Assembly: GCA_007922225.1 (NCBI GenBank) | Contig: ML679941.1 | Location: 61,723,079-61,787,078 of the forward strand | Direction of reading: 5' to 3' | Source: Emydura subglobosa | Lineage: Eukaryota > Chordata > Testudines > Chelidae | Length of the DNA stretch: 64,000 bases | Shown: positions 1 to 12,199 of the stretch, one piece after another | Position numbering within the stretch: the stretch's first letter is position 1 | Layout of the letters: each line of letters opens with the position of its first letter | Notes under the pieces: generated by a model | Seen by the model: only the letters and a program-made list of their open reading frames with translations | Databases searched by the model: none | What the model was told of the DNA's origin: nothing | Translations under genes and position numbers: made by a program

Positions 1-129
1 ATGTGAACATGACAACAGCATCATGTGCTAGACTAGCAGGCTTAAGAGATGAGCTGGAAAGCAAAAGAGCTAACCCTGACACATTGCAAGCAAGAGCACA
101 AATCCTAGATGGAGATATCAACAGTTCTT

Positions 130-620
130 GAAAATCAAGAGCCGGAGCAGCTGTATTCTGTCCACAGATGAACAAGGGCATTGATGAAATTGTGAGTAAG
201 TGTAGAATTGCCTAAATTACAGCAATGGACAGCAGGCAGAATCTATGACATCTCTTGAACAACCTGCAATTCCATGGCATAAAGACAGAATTGATTGTTT
301 GTCCTGAAGAGACATGTCCATCTGATCATAATGGACAACCCTAGCAGCTTGCCAAAAGTAGTGACACATCAAGGTACCACAACTTCAGCTGTGTTCTAGC
401 ACTTTAAATCCAGGTTTGCACATCACAGAATGTGGAGGACTTTTGTAATGGGCAACAGGTACAGCCCCAGAATAAGGAATTCCGGGACTTTGCTAAAATT
501 TATGAATTTCACTTTAATCATCTGGTCCTACATACACTTAAGCAAATGGGTTAATTGAATGGGTGGGGTACATATAATGAGGAACTTGTTCAAAAAAAAG
601 CAAGAGAAGATCTGTATTTA
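130..620 (+). pseudogene. Degenerate Ty3/Gypsy-type pol (integrase region) fragment
   Basis: Broken forward frames contain NKGIDEIVSKC (about 170-200), the zinc-binding-domain-side motif of Gypsy-type integrases. Further on, NKEFRDFAKIYEF (about 470-512) corresponds to the integrase core stretch after the SDNGPQ motif. Multiple stops and frameshifts separate the pieces, and no LTR pair was recognised. It runs in from the window's left side and is non-functional. Family assignment is from motif memory only. Confidence 0.6.
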
Positions 621-3600
621 ACAGTCACAACTAAGGAGGAATCCTGTGATTTAGAACATCACTGGCAGAGTTTATATATAAGAAATGTGTAGGTACATGA
701 TTACCCATCTGTCTTTCTTACCAGCAAACTCCTCAAGCGTATCTTAGTGCTCAGACCTTGCCTAGCAGGAAACAGTCAGTGAACTCCACACCCCAAGTTC
801 CTCAGACGTTTTTACACACTACATAACCCTTAACACTGTGCATTCACAGAAGATATTATGTTCGATGCTGTGCTAAAGAGTCAGTACATCACAAGTTATT
901 AATTTAACTGGGGTAAATATACCCATCACTTTAAACACAGCACTGAACCGGTTTCTAGTAAAAGTAAAACAAGTTTAATAAAATAGCATGAATTAAGTGA
1001 TACCAAGTGAAAGGGATAAAGGTAGAGATGGTTACAACAAATAAAAGTGAAAACACATCTAAAAGTCTAAAATTTAATCTAGCCTGATACAGATTTTGTT
1101 CAAGATAGTGTTTATGTGTTACACTCAGTCTTCTTTCCAGCTTTTTACTGTCTGGGATCCATCACTGAGATCAAATTGCATGGTTTCCTTCTCTTCTGAG
1201 GAAGGATAAAGATGGAGTCTTACTCTCAGTTCCTTGTATTCCTAAAGGGATTGCCCTTGTTTTACAAGTCAGGAGGGTCTCCTGAGGATTTAGTCTCCTG
1301 TCTTTCTCTGGGGTGCAGGAGACATGTTAATTCTTTGTCTCAAGTTGAGGAGCAGAATAACCCCAGCCGGTTTAGTTTGATAGATTTATTTAGGGCTAAT
1401 ATGTAAACTACGGTAAACCCACATTCCTTTGGCTAGGACAGACCTGTTTATCAGCTTTACCTCAGCTAGACTGGGTAGTCTTAGACTTGCTCTAATAACG
1501 TCACACAGAGGGAACTCCTAACTTCACATATAATATTAATACATGGATTTATTTTAATAACCAACATGTTGTTAGCTTTCACACGATACCTCACAAGCCA
1601 TATTTTGCACAAATAGTATTGCAGTAGTGTGTAGGGTCTGAATACAGGGTGCTTAGAGTCACAATCAGATATGAGACATGACCAAAGGATGACAGTCTTC
1701 ACTGGGCTGGGGCAGGGGACAATGTTCATTGGTCCATCTACCCATCCTGCACCGCCTCTCCTTCCCTCCACAAACCTACAGAGAGTCCTCCAGAAAGCCT
1801 AGGGGAGAAGGAATATAGTTACATGTGTGGCTAGTTCTCCCACCACGGTCTGTGAACTTAGCACTTTCTCTGCACCTGGATCTCAGAGATATGACTGGGC
1901 CCAGTGGTAGACTGGGAGCAGGGGGTGGAAAAGGAGGGGTTCAGTTCCCTTTTACTCTCCTTTTCGCCACCAATTGTGATCATATTTATAACATACCTGT
2001 ATTTTCAGTAGGTGGATAGTGAGTGAGGAAAAGAGAAAAAGTATTTTTCTCTGTAAATTTCAAACCTGTTTGTTAAATAACTTAAAAATGAATGTTCTTT
2101 TAATTAATGTGTGATGACCATGAGGTTTCTCTGTTCAATAAGGATTAGGTGTAGCATTTGTTGTCATTCTCAGTGTTCTGATACCATTTCTACTGAATAG
2201 GAATTGATAGAAGACACTTGTCTATCATGTAAAACCTAATGATTTACAGATCTTTCAGAAAACTGTAGGCTTCTCAGGGAGGCACCCTTCTAACCCAATG
2301 TCCTCCCCATAAGCTATACTTAGACATCAGCTGTGCCCAAATGGGGGTTTACCATAGCTGCAGCTCTTCAGGCTTCCTGTGCAGCTGGACACGTGCCAAA
2401 TTAGCCTTCCATCTGTAGGCATCTGCTTCATGCCAACATGCTCCGAAAATCCCTCTGCGCAGGCATCCCCACGAACTAGGATGCTCATTCGCCTTTGTTA
2501 GCTCCAAAGAGACTTTCCCTGTCCATTTGTCATTATCCAGTCTAATTTGTCACCATGTTTTTGGCAGCAAAATATTTAGTCCCTAGGAGTTGACAGCTAA
2601 GTATTTAGGCAGTGCTGATGGAGATGAAATATGTAGTGATCAGCTCATTCAAGACTAAGTATTTCAGCACTTGTGAAACTAGTGACTAACCAGTATGTTG
2701 AGAAGAAATATAATTTTAAATTCATTACCAGAGTGACCTATTCTGTAGTTTTCCAGCAACACAGTTCTCCCTCCACCTAAGAAGAGGTGGGGCCATCCTG
2801 AGAAACGTAGATCTAGCTAACAATCAATAGGGGGAGCTGGCTGGGCTGTGCCTGTCAACTAAATAATTTTTCTGCCATAATGCCACTGACCATTATAGTC
2901 ACTCCCCATCCACTGTAATAAAAACCTTCCTGTAGAGACGCCCCTTCACACACAAATCTTCCTGTATATAAAACTTTTTTGGCTCAGCCTCTTGTGCCTA
3001 TGTATTGTAACACAATATGGTAAATAAGACATCACACAGGGTGGGGACATAATAAATAAGGCAAGGAGGAACTGGCAGCTTCGGTGAGATTTTGCTTTGA
3101 CTAGTTTATTTCGGCTCATTATTAGCTATCAAGCTGAAATAAGTTTGTTTCACCACTGTATGACCATGTGGATGGACTTGCCTATGCTGTGAAATCCTAC
3201 TGTACAAAGGCCACTGAAACAAGTTAAATAACAAACAGGATTTTATGCACAAAATACCGAGGTCCCCAACAAGCCCTCCCTACAACATTATCTCCCCAGT
3301 GTACCTTTCTGGACAGAGCAGATGCAAAGATGGGCTCTGAAGAGACTGACAGAAAGTGAGTCACTGGGGCAATTGGTTGGGAGAGGGTCCATGGAATACA
3401 TTTATGTAGATTGTACCTCAGGCTGTCACAAAAAGCACGCCACTATTTCAGCCAGTCACAGAAAGCTGACCTACAGCCCACTGGCCTGCCATGGGTGAGG
3501 AGGTGAAGTCCATCCCCGGCCCCTCTAGAGTTCCTTGTACAATTCTCATTTACTTCTGAATGTGTGACATTTTACCATAGAGGTAGTATGGCTGATAGAA

Positions 3601-4030
3601 AAGGTTGCTCCACTGTGCAGTTTTCTAAATGCAACACCAAACTGCTTATAAATACCTTTGGCATGAATGTAATAAATTTCCTACTCAAGGCTCCCCCCCC
3701 CCCCCCACCCCCCCGGCCCCATCCCGTATCAAAAAAATCTGAACTCATTTGCTGCACAAAAAATGGGCTTGACCACTGAGATGTTTACATTATTTGTGTG
3801 GCTGGAAATCAAAACTGTGTAAACTGGTTCAAATAATTTTTTCTGCACAACAGAGATAAACTTAAGACCCTGTATACTATGTTTTAGTCCATTATGAACT
3901 AAAGGTATAAGTCCCACAAACCTTGTGTTTATTAATGAAACCAATGACAAACTCTAAACTATAACAACTTTGCCAGGCAGTAAACAAAAGCATGACCCGT
4001 GGTCTTGTAAGTACATGTATAAATACTAAG
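621..4030. other. Gene-free AT-rich sequence with unclassified repeats
   Basis: No coding region is supported. The part at about 880-2000 has the texture of old dispersed repeat sequence (LTR-like, A-rich), but no ends or coding motifs could be defined. A C-rich homopolymer tract occurs at about 3691-3717. Confidence 0.4.
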
Positions 4031-4158
4031 GACATATTTATTTGTATTGTGCTAGTGCCATGAGAACACCAACCAAGGACAAGGGCCTCATGCTCGTAGC
4101 ATTGCTCACCCACATAATGGAAATACTGTCCTTGCCCCAAAGAGATTACAATCTAAGA
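4031..4158 (-). repeat. Old interspersed repeat, unclassified SINE/LINE-tail family
   Basis: Contains TTATTTGTATTGTGCTAG and, at its far end, CCCCAAAGAGATTACAATCTA, a pattern shared with copies at 8727-8870 and, in opposite orientation, 39158-39232. The family is widespread in amniotes, but I cannot name it confidently. Confidence 0.5.
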
Positions 4159-5470
4159 TGATGGAGAAATAGGTGATTATAAAACTATAATCTGCCCAAT
4201 GTCCTATATACATACTACATTTCTTATATACTCATGATCCAATCTTGTTATATCTGATCACAAGGAGAAAAATATCTTTAGCTACCATCATATCACTTAC
4301 CACACAGAATGTCCTATGTGGATTTGCACAGTCAACGGTGTCTGTTTCACACAGTTACAGTGCAATGAGCGTTCTGTTTTGGATTGGGCAGTTTTTCCCC
4401 CAATAAGAGGTCTCATAGTAGAATAAATGTGTTTGTGCAGTGGTGGCTATTTGTCACTATAGACCCTGACACAGGCATTAAAGCATCTGCCATTTAGAAC
4501 CATGTGTCATAACCACCTAACATGAGAGCTGTAATAAAATCCTCCCTTCGTATCCCGAACTAGAAATGTCTGTTTAGTTAGCAAGATTGCACCTCTAGAC
4601 AACTATCAGGCTTGTAACTGATCTGAACACCAAACTCCATATTCTATCAAAGGAAAACAGCAATTATTAGAAACAGCCATTCAGCAAAGGCCTCAACAAA
4701 GACACATTTTTAAATTCTTCCCCAAAATAATTCTGAAAAATATAACGTTAACTTTGTGGACTGCTGCCATTTCAATGTGCACTTTCCACTCCCACATCCT
4801 AGACTGTCATTGAAACTGTGCCAATGCCTGTGAACACTTACCAGTATGAGTTAGAGGAATTATTGTTCCACTTAAACTTCAGTTCGCTAAAGCAATAACT
4901 ATACTGGTCAATATCCAAGCAATAGCATGTATTTATTCATAAACACATGCATGCAAGCTACACACACCTTTGCCTCATTATTGTGTAAGGCCCAACTCCT
5001 GCATCAATTCCTCTGTGGGTAGCCCTGTGTTTGAATGGAGCTCATTGATTTCAGCTGGGCTCCAGGCAGGTGTGATGGTAAATTGCAGCATCAGAGCCTG
5101 CATGTGTCGCACATGTGAATGAAGGGGATGTTTAAGAACATGTAGGATATAGTACTTAGTGCATCAATGTTTTAAAAATGACTTGGGAAAGAATAAGAGA
5201 TTTTACAATATGGTTGAGCAGCCGTTTGGGGGCATCTTGTCTAAAATGACCTGTGTGCGTGTCGTTTTGCATCTGTGACAATTTGCATATGCATATGATG
5301 TAATCTATACGCACAGAAGCCGCCTGCCCAAATTAAGTAGTTAGGCACATGGAAATAATATTGTTTGGGCCTGTAAGCAAGCTTTGTGCAAGCAAAATCA
5401 GTTGGACATGTAACTACAGAATTTGCAAGTGTAAATCAGGCACTAAATCTGACCCCTTGCAGATTGCTGG
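4159..5470. other. Gene-free sequence
   Basis: Nothing coding is seen. Short stretches near 4985-5100 and 5440-5480 resemble fragments of old palindromic repeats but cannot be delimited. Confidence 0.4.
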
Positions 5471-5476
5471 GGAATT

Positions 5477-5585
5477 CATAGCTTTAAAACCAGAAGGGGC
5501 TACTAGGATTATCTAATCCGACTTCTGCATAATCCTGCATAACACAGGCCATAGAATTTGACACAGTCACTCCTGCAGTTGGAGG
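5477..5585 (-). repeat. CR1-like LINE fragment
   Basis: The segment with ACCAGAAGGGGCTACTAGGA and ACACAGGCCATAGAATTTGA matches the recurrent antisense CR1 3'-region sequence of birds and turtles as I recall it. It is short and diverged. Confidence 0.5.
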
Positions 5586-5639
5586 AATTATTCTGCCCTA
5601 CGTATAAGTGAAGTTCTCCTTGTGCACTTTCCCCATGGG

Positions 5640-6189
5640 GTGGAAAGGATTTGTTCCTAACAGAATGAACAGGGGGGTTTAACCATCAGTACCAACAGAC
5701 CTCAGAAAACTTGTGGAGGCCAGGGTTCTCCGTACAGCAACATCATGCCTCTGACCTTTACTCAGGTTCTCCTTGGTGTCTGTTGTCTGCCTGCCTATCT
5801 AGTCTGTTTATCTTATCTAGCTATGTACATCATAAGTGTGCAGAGATAAATCACAGATCCAGGTGCGAAATACATTTATCATGGGCCTTCCACCAGCTCA
5901 CCTGTAGTCTGCCCATTAGTCTCTCTCTTATAGTATTCTAAATCTCCAAGCAGCGTCAAACAGCTGCCATTTAATAAAAACACAAGAGAAATGTTTCCCT
6001 CCTTTCCTTCCCCCTGACCTCGGGAATTAAAATTTTTTATTAAAGATAATGTTTAAAAAATGGTCAGGTAGAGAGTTCAAACAGAAGAGTTCCTGGACAT
6101 CCAGGCATAATGTACGGATTATCACTGGGTACAGAGTTTGGTTGGGAGTTGGGGAGTACAATGAAAGCATAATCTGTGGAATCCTGGAT
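5640..6189. other. Gene-free sequence
   Basis: No coding signal or repeat could be recognised between the CR1 scrap and the R2-like fragment. Confidence 0.4.
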
Positions 6190-7570
6190 GGAGGGTAATA
6201 AATTTAATGGTTAACAGTACAAGCGATCAGTAATTCAGGAACATCATTTATTGCAGGGGTTACAAAGAATGTGTTTAATGGTAGATATGTCCATAATAGT
6301 GGATTGTCCTTCATTGAGTCAGTGATGTGGTGTAGATAGTCCTTTAATCTATAAATTCCTGTCGGAGGAGAGAAAGGTCTTTGAGTCTTTCTGGCTCCGA
6401 TTCGCGGTGGCACTCCGGCTTACTCATCCCAGTACTGTTTGTGCCTGGTGATGTGTTTGATGTGAATATCTCTTGACCACCTGATGCTGTCAGATACCAT
6501 GAGGTGTCGCATCAGCCGGGCGTAGCACCGACCGACACTGCAGGCTCGCAGCACACATTGCGGGGATCCCAAGCGCTCAGGGCTCCGACAATCAGGACGT
6601 GAGTCTGAACTTCATAGCCCTTTGCTCTCAGGATGTCAGCTGGGGGAGAGGGGGCCGTACTTCTCCTCTTTACAAGCTCAGGCGGCATGAAAGGCCAGGG
6701 TCCTGTTTTCGAATGGACTGTGACATCCACCGTAACGATCTTCTTCTGGTCCTCACTGGTGATGACAATATCCAGCCTCAGCGGGATGTTGGATCTGGGG
6801 ACAGTGGAGTTCATGGTGACCTTTCCCAGGTGAGGCGGGATGGTTTTCTCAAGCCGGCTCTGGACAGCATTGTGCCGTAGCTGCCAGGCTCTGGAGAGGG
6901 GCTTGCAGCCACAGAGCATGTGGGGCAAGGTTTCGTTGTTTTACCTGCACTTTCTGCAGCGTTTGTCCTGGTTCCAGTGGCGGATGGTCCTGTTCAGCGG
7001 GAGGCAGTTGAGTCGGGCCCGGTGGATAAACTGCCAGTCTGCGAATTGAGTGAAACTGCCCCATGGCAGAAAGTGGTTGCTGGCGTCCCACTTGCTGGTC
7101 AATTCGAAGGCCTTTCCCTGGTCAGGTTTCTTCTTTAGGTCCTCCATGTACAGTGCATGGATGGCAGCCTTCAGGGACCTCTCCAGTATGCCCCGGGCTC
7201 TAGGGGTGATGATGGTGTGGTCAGTGGCTCTGATACACGGCACCAGGACTGACAGCTCCTGGCGCTCATCTCACCACGCCCAGCAGCAGCCAATGCATTT
7301 TCCCAGGTGCTGAGTGGCGTTGCAAGCGCAGGTACAGAGCGAGGCAATGTTGCCCCCATCCTGTCCAAATTTGCCCTCCATGGAGCCGCTGAGGTAGATG
7401 GCAATGTCTTGGCTGGAGGGAGTTCTGCTGATCCACTTTTTGACGACCTCTCTGAAGGCGTTCGCTGCGATGTTCTTCACAGTTGTGTCTGGGCAGGTCA
7501 GCAGGCGGAAGGCCTGGATGACAACCACGATGTCGTTGAGGTCACCCATGCGACTCAAACACTAGTTTGA
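6190..7570 (-). pseudogene. R2-like non-LTR retrotransposon fragment encoding the C-terminal zinc knuckle and restriction-like endonuclease region
   Basis: Reading from 7570 leftwards, overlapping reverse frames (7558-7271, 7243-6941, 6928-6512) give the C-terminal part of an R2-type polyprotein. The CRKCR (end of the second frame) and PHMLCGCKPLSRAW (start of the third) stretches form the CCHC-type knuckle. Then comes RLDIVITSED followed by VTVDVTVHSK, the restriction-like endonuclease core, with a Leu where the family usually has Pro in the (R)PD motif. At least two frameshifts break it, so it is dead. The part below 6512 is probably its 3' UTR; the exact ends are not visible. It is outside rDNA, where canonical R2 elements insert. 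Confidence 0.7.
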
Positions 7571-7771
7571 GGCCCAGGATGGGGCAATATTCAGTCCTGG
7601 CCCCATTACAAGTTTAAGGTCTGTTATTTCATGACCCTAAAAGGACAGGAAGGTCCTGAGATATCAGACCTTAAAACAGCAACATTATTGCATATGGCGA
7701 TTTATTTTATATCAAATTTAGAAGTGTCCAAAATATATTAGTTTTACTGTTCTACCTTACTGAAGTATGCA

Positions 7772-8436
7772 GTGTAGTTGTAGCCATGTCAGTCCCAGGA
7801 TATTAGAGAGACAAGGTGAGATGAGGTAAATATCTTATATTGGCCCAACTACTGTCGGTGAGAGAGAGAAGCTTTCAAGCCACACAGAGCTCTTCTTCTG
7901 GTCTGGGAAAGGTACTACAAGCATCACAGCTAAATGCAAGGTGGAACAGATAGTTTAGCAAAAGTGGTTAGCACATAGTCAAAGGGACCATTCAAGGTAA
8001 AGTGGCCCATTAACACCTCTGCAGTCATAGGACAGAGAGGGTAGTGGGTTACAGAGTGCTGTAATAAGTCATAAATCCAGTGTCACTGTTCATGCCATGA
8101 TTTTTAGTGTCTAGCAGAGTTTTGAATTTAAGCTCCCCGGCTTGTCTTTTGAAAGTGTTGTGTAGTTTTCCTTTGGGGCTGTGGACTGATAGGTCAGACA
8201 CAAAGTGATCGCTTTGTGGAAAGTGTTTACCCACTGGTGATATCATGTTTTTGTCTTTTATCATTTTCCTCTGTTAATTCATTTGAAAGCACAGTGATTG
8301 TCTGGTTTCAACCACATAGTTGTTATTGGGCATGTAGTGCACTGGATGAGGTACACCACATGTTGTGAGAGGCATGTGTAGGATCCATAGATCTAGAAAG
8401 GTGTGTTGTGGGGTTGTCTGAAGGTTTCCTATCTTT
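7772..8436 (-). pseudogene. Penelope-like element 3' fragment with GIY-YIG-domain C-terminus
   Basis: The reverse frame at 8264-8049 reads SPVGKHFPQSDHF, then DLSVHSPKG, then LDTKNHGMNSDTGFMTYY. This matches the C-terminal endonuclease part of Penelope-like elements (H-x-DL-V and GLN-x-GFM-x-Y motifs). The 7772-7930 part is the noncoding tail with GATATTAGAGAGACAAGG, shared with copies at 26054-26222 and 61985-62988. Upstream coding (8340-8436) continues in a related frame and joins CR1 sequence abruptly at about 8437. There is no reverse transcriptase here. Confidence 0.65.
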
Positions 8437-8577
8437 TAACCAGTTACTAATCCATGAGAGAATCTTCCCTCTTATCCCATGACTGCTTACATTGCTTAAG
8501 AACCTTTGGTGTGGGACTTTGTTGAAGGCTTTCTGAAAGTCCAAGTACATTATATCCACTGGATCACCCTTCCACAT
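8437..8577 (-). pseudogene. CR1/LINE reverse transcriptase scrap
   Basis: The reverse frame starts WKGDPVDIMYLDFQKAFNKV and ends SWISNWLKDRK. This is the RT palm region with the first catalytic Asp (YLDF) that precedes the FADD motif in CR1-type LINEs. It is only about 47 codons and adjoins the Penelope piece without any gap. Confidence 0.75.
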
Positions 8578-8726
8578 GCATACTTAATGTATATAGTATT
8601 TATTAAATATAGTCCTCCATAGCTAAACACAATTAAACTTAGAGGTGGTTACACTAGTAATTACATTTGCTTTGAAGCACCCCTTAAAACTATATGTATT
8701 ATTATACATATTATCTATCTATATAG

Positions 8727-8870
8727 AGCATATTATTATTTATTACTTATATTACAATTGCAGCTAGCAGACACAACAGAGATTGGGGCCTCTTTGTCCG
8801 AAGCACTGTACAAACACATGGGAAGTGAGTGCCTGGCCCAAAGAGCTTAAATTCTATATATTGTACTCTT
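8727..8870 (-). repeat. Old interspersed repeat, same family as 4031-4158
   Basis: Carries GATTGGGGCCTCTTTGTC, GCACTGTACAAACACATGG and CCCAAAGAGCTTAAATTCTA in the order seen in the copy at 4031-4158. Confidence 0.5.
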
Positions 8871-9690
8871 TAAGCACATTAAAATGTTGTGGATCCATTT
8901 AAACCCGGATATTGGCATGGCTTATTAAGGTGGATATGGGGCCTGATCTTGCAGGATGTACTCGGTTAAAACCAAAATCCCATTGATTTATGAGGCCATG
9001 ATGTTAATAGAAGTAGCGGTTCACAATCAGTTTTTGGGGGTCAGTGATCAATTCCATTATATCAGGGAACTTACCAGCAGAATAATTGTTCCCTTCACAA
9101 AGGACTGAGTTTGAAGGACCCCTGGATAGAGTTGGTGATATTTCGTGGGCTTGGTTCTCCATTTGTTTTTGCAAATATCTGCAAACTATAATCAAACAAG
9201 GAGAGAAATTCTGATCTGGATTTGGTGTGCTGCAGTACATGGGCTGGGACTCCGTGGGGTGAGTGGCAGATATGGGTTAAGATTGTGCTTTGCTCATGAT
9301 ATAGCCGTTCTCAAGGACAGCTGGGTGTGTCACTTTGGGGATACAGAGAACCCCACTTCTCCCGAGGATCAATAACTGGGATACCTCACCAGATTCTGAA
9401 AGGTTCAATATTTGTAAGCACAGTGTTTAACTTAGTAACTCTGTCAATAATGTATAAGGAGCCATGGACCAGAGGTTACCTGATCGTTCAAGCTGAGCTG
9501 TCCCGGGGCAGCCTTCATGCAAGTTGTGTGTTGCAGAAGTGTGTGCACCACTTATAACCTTGGGCTGGCACTAATGGTTTGGGTCACAGGAATGGCATGT
9601 TTCGAAGAGGGGAAAAAATAGCACGGACTCTTCTGAAAATATGAACCCGTCTATTTGGAGAGTGACCGTTGCCTTTGAAACCCCTGGCTC
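8871..9690. other. MYF6 upstream sequence
   Basis: No gene or recognisable repeat is visible; this is the distal upstream region of MYF6. Short frames lack any domain. Confidence 0.4.
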
Positions 9691-9695
9691 CCCGG

Positions 9696-9705
9696 CTATA
9701 TTTAG
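9696..9705 (+). promoter_or_regulatory. MEF2-like site upstream of MYF6
   Basis: CTATATTTAG fits the MEF2 consensus YTAWWWWTAR and lies about 370 bases upstream of the MYF6 TATA box. MEF2 input to MRF4 promoters is established in mammals; use of this particular site is inferred. Confidence 0.45.
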
Positions 9706-10066
9706 CACGGGAGGAGGACTGGAGAAGAGGTTGCAGTTTTAAACTCGGCTGTTTGCCCTAAAATCAAGCCTCCCCCCCCTCCAACACACACACACATAGT
9801 GTGTGCAGATTTGCACAGCAAAGTGTGGCCCTCTGCCCTGTGGACTTAGTCCCCAAATCCACCTTTGAGTTCCCACTTCACCCCGAGGGCACAAGCTGGG
9901 TTTGTGGGGGGTTGGTTTGTATGTTTATTTTCTCCCCCCATTTCTCCCCCCTTCCCCCCTCTAAATAGGAGATGTTCTCCCGGCCGACCCCAGGATACTG
10001 GCTGGAATCAGATTTGGAGGGTGATGCACCGCGACAGCTAAAAGTGGGATAGGGTTTCAGCAGCTA

Positions 10067-10077
10067 CTATATATAAA
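10067..10077 (+). promoter_or_regulatory. MYF6 TATA box, also a match to the MEF2 consensus
   Basis: CTATATATAAA lies 140-149 bases upstream of the MYF6 start codon. It reads both as a TATA box and as YTAWWWWTAR. A start site near 10095-10105 is expected. A CATCTG E-box follows at about 10112-10117. Confidence 0.7.
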
Positions 10078-10104
10078 GCAGGGGGACTTATGTCACTGCG
10101 CTAA

Positions 10105-11506
<1,402 letters not shown>

Positions 11507-12025
11507 CTGCATTTGGCCTGGTAGTATTTTGAACGCAGACAGCAAGGAACTCACCCCACACCAGATAAACTAGATAATGAATTGAAATAATTTAATGTTT
11601 TAGCAGTCCCAGACAGGGGCCTTGTTAAAGGCACTGGTAGGCAAATAAAGTTGCAGCTTCTTAAAAAGAAATGCTCCTCAGATGAATATACAATCCGATT
11701 TTTCTTTCTTTCTTTCTTTCTTTCTTCCTCATGTTGTACAGACCTCCCCCCACTCCTTTTTTATTTAATATATTTACTTGTGTTCTGGTGATCCACTTTG
11801 TATAATACTCAACCAAAAGTTCATTCCTGTCTGAGTGAAGCTGTTGGTTGGATTTCCTGTTAGTATTATTTAAAGCGTTCTTAGGTTTTGGTTTTGTACA
11901 TAATTTTAGTACTTTTTTATGTAAACCTGATCACTATATATTTAAATTGTGGAATGTGCTCTTGTATATAAGAACGGCCAGATTTCTTGGGTATGTAAAA
12001 TAAAGTTCTTTGTGTTACAAAGGTC
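11507..12025 (+). other. MYF6 3' UTR with polyadenylation signals
   Basis: AATAAA occurs at 11644-11649 and 11999-12004. The second sits next to a T/G-rich stretch (TTCTTTGTGTT) and is the likelier end. The segment is AT-rich, unlike the GC-rich block after it, and contains a TTTC tetranucleotide run at about 11701-11726. Confidence 0.65.
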
Positions 12026-12199
12026 CCATTCCCGCGCCCCATCCTTACTAAATTGTGGGCCCGATTCTGACCCGTAGAGTTACATTTTGCCATTGACTTA
12101 GGGCCAGATCAGGACCCAGTTTGGTCCATCCAAACAAAAGGTGGTTCAGTGAAGAGGCTGCAAATATTTCCAGCCGGGGCAGCTTTGCTTGAACCGTCC

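Noticed and set aside
6599..7570. Forward frames over the R2-like region
   Set aside because: Antisense shadows of the reverse-strand endonuclease and RT coding.
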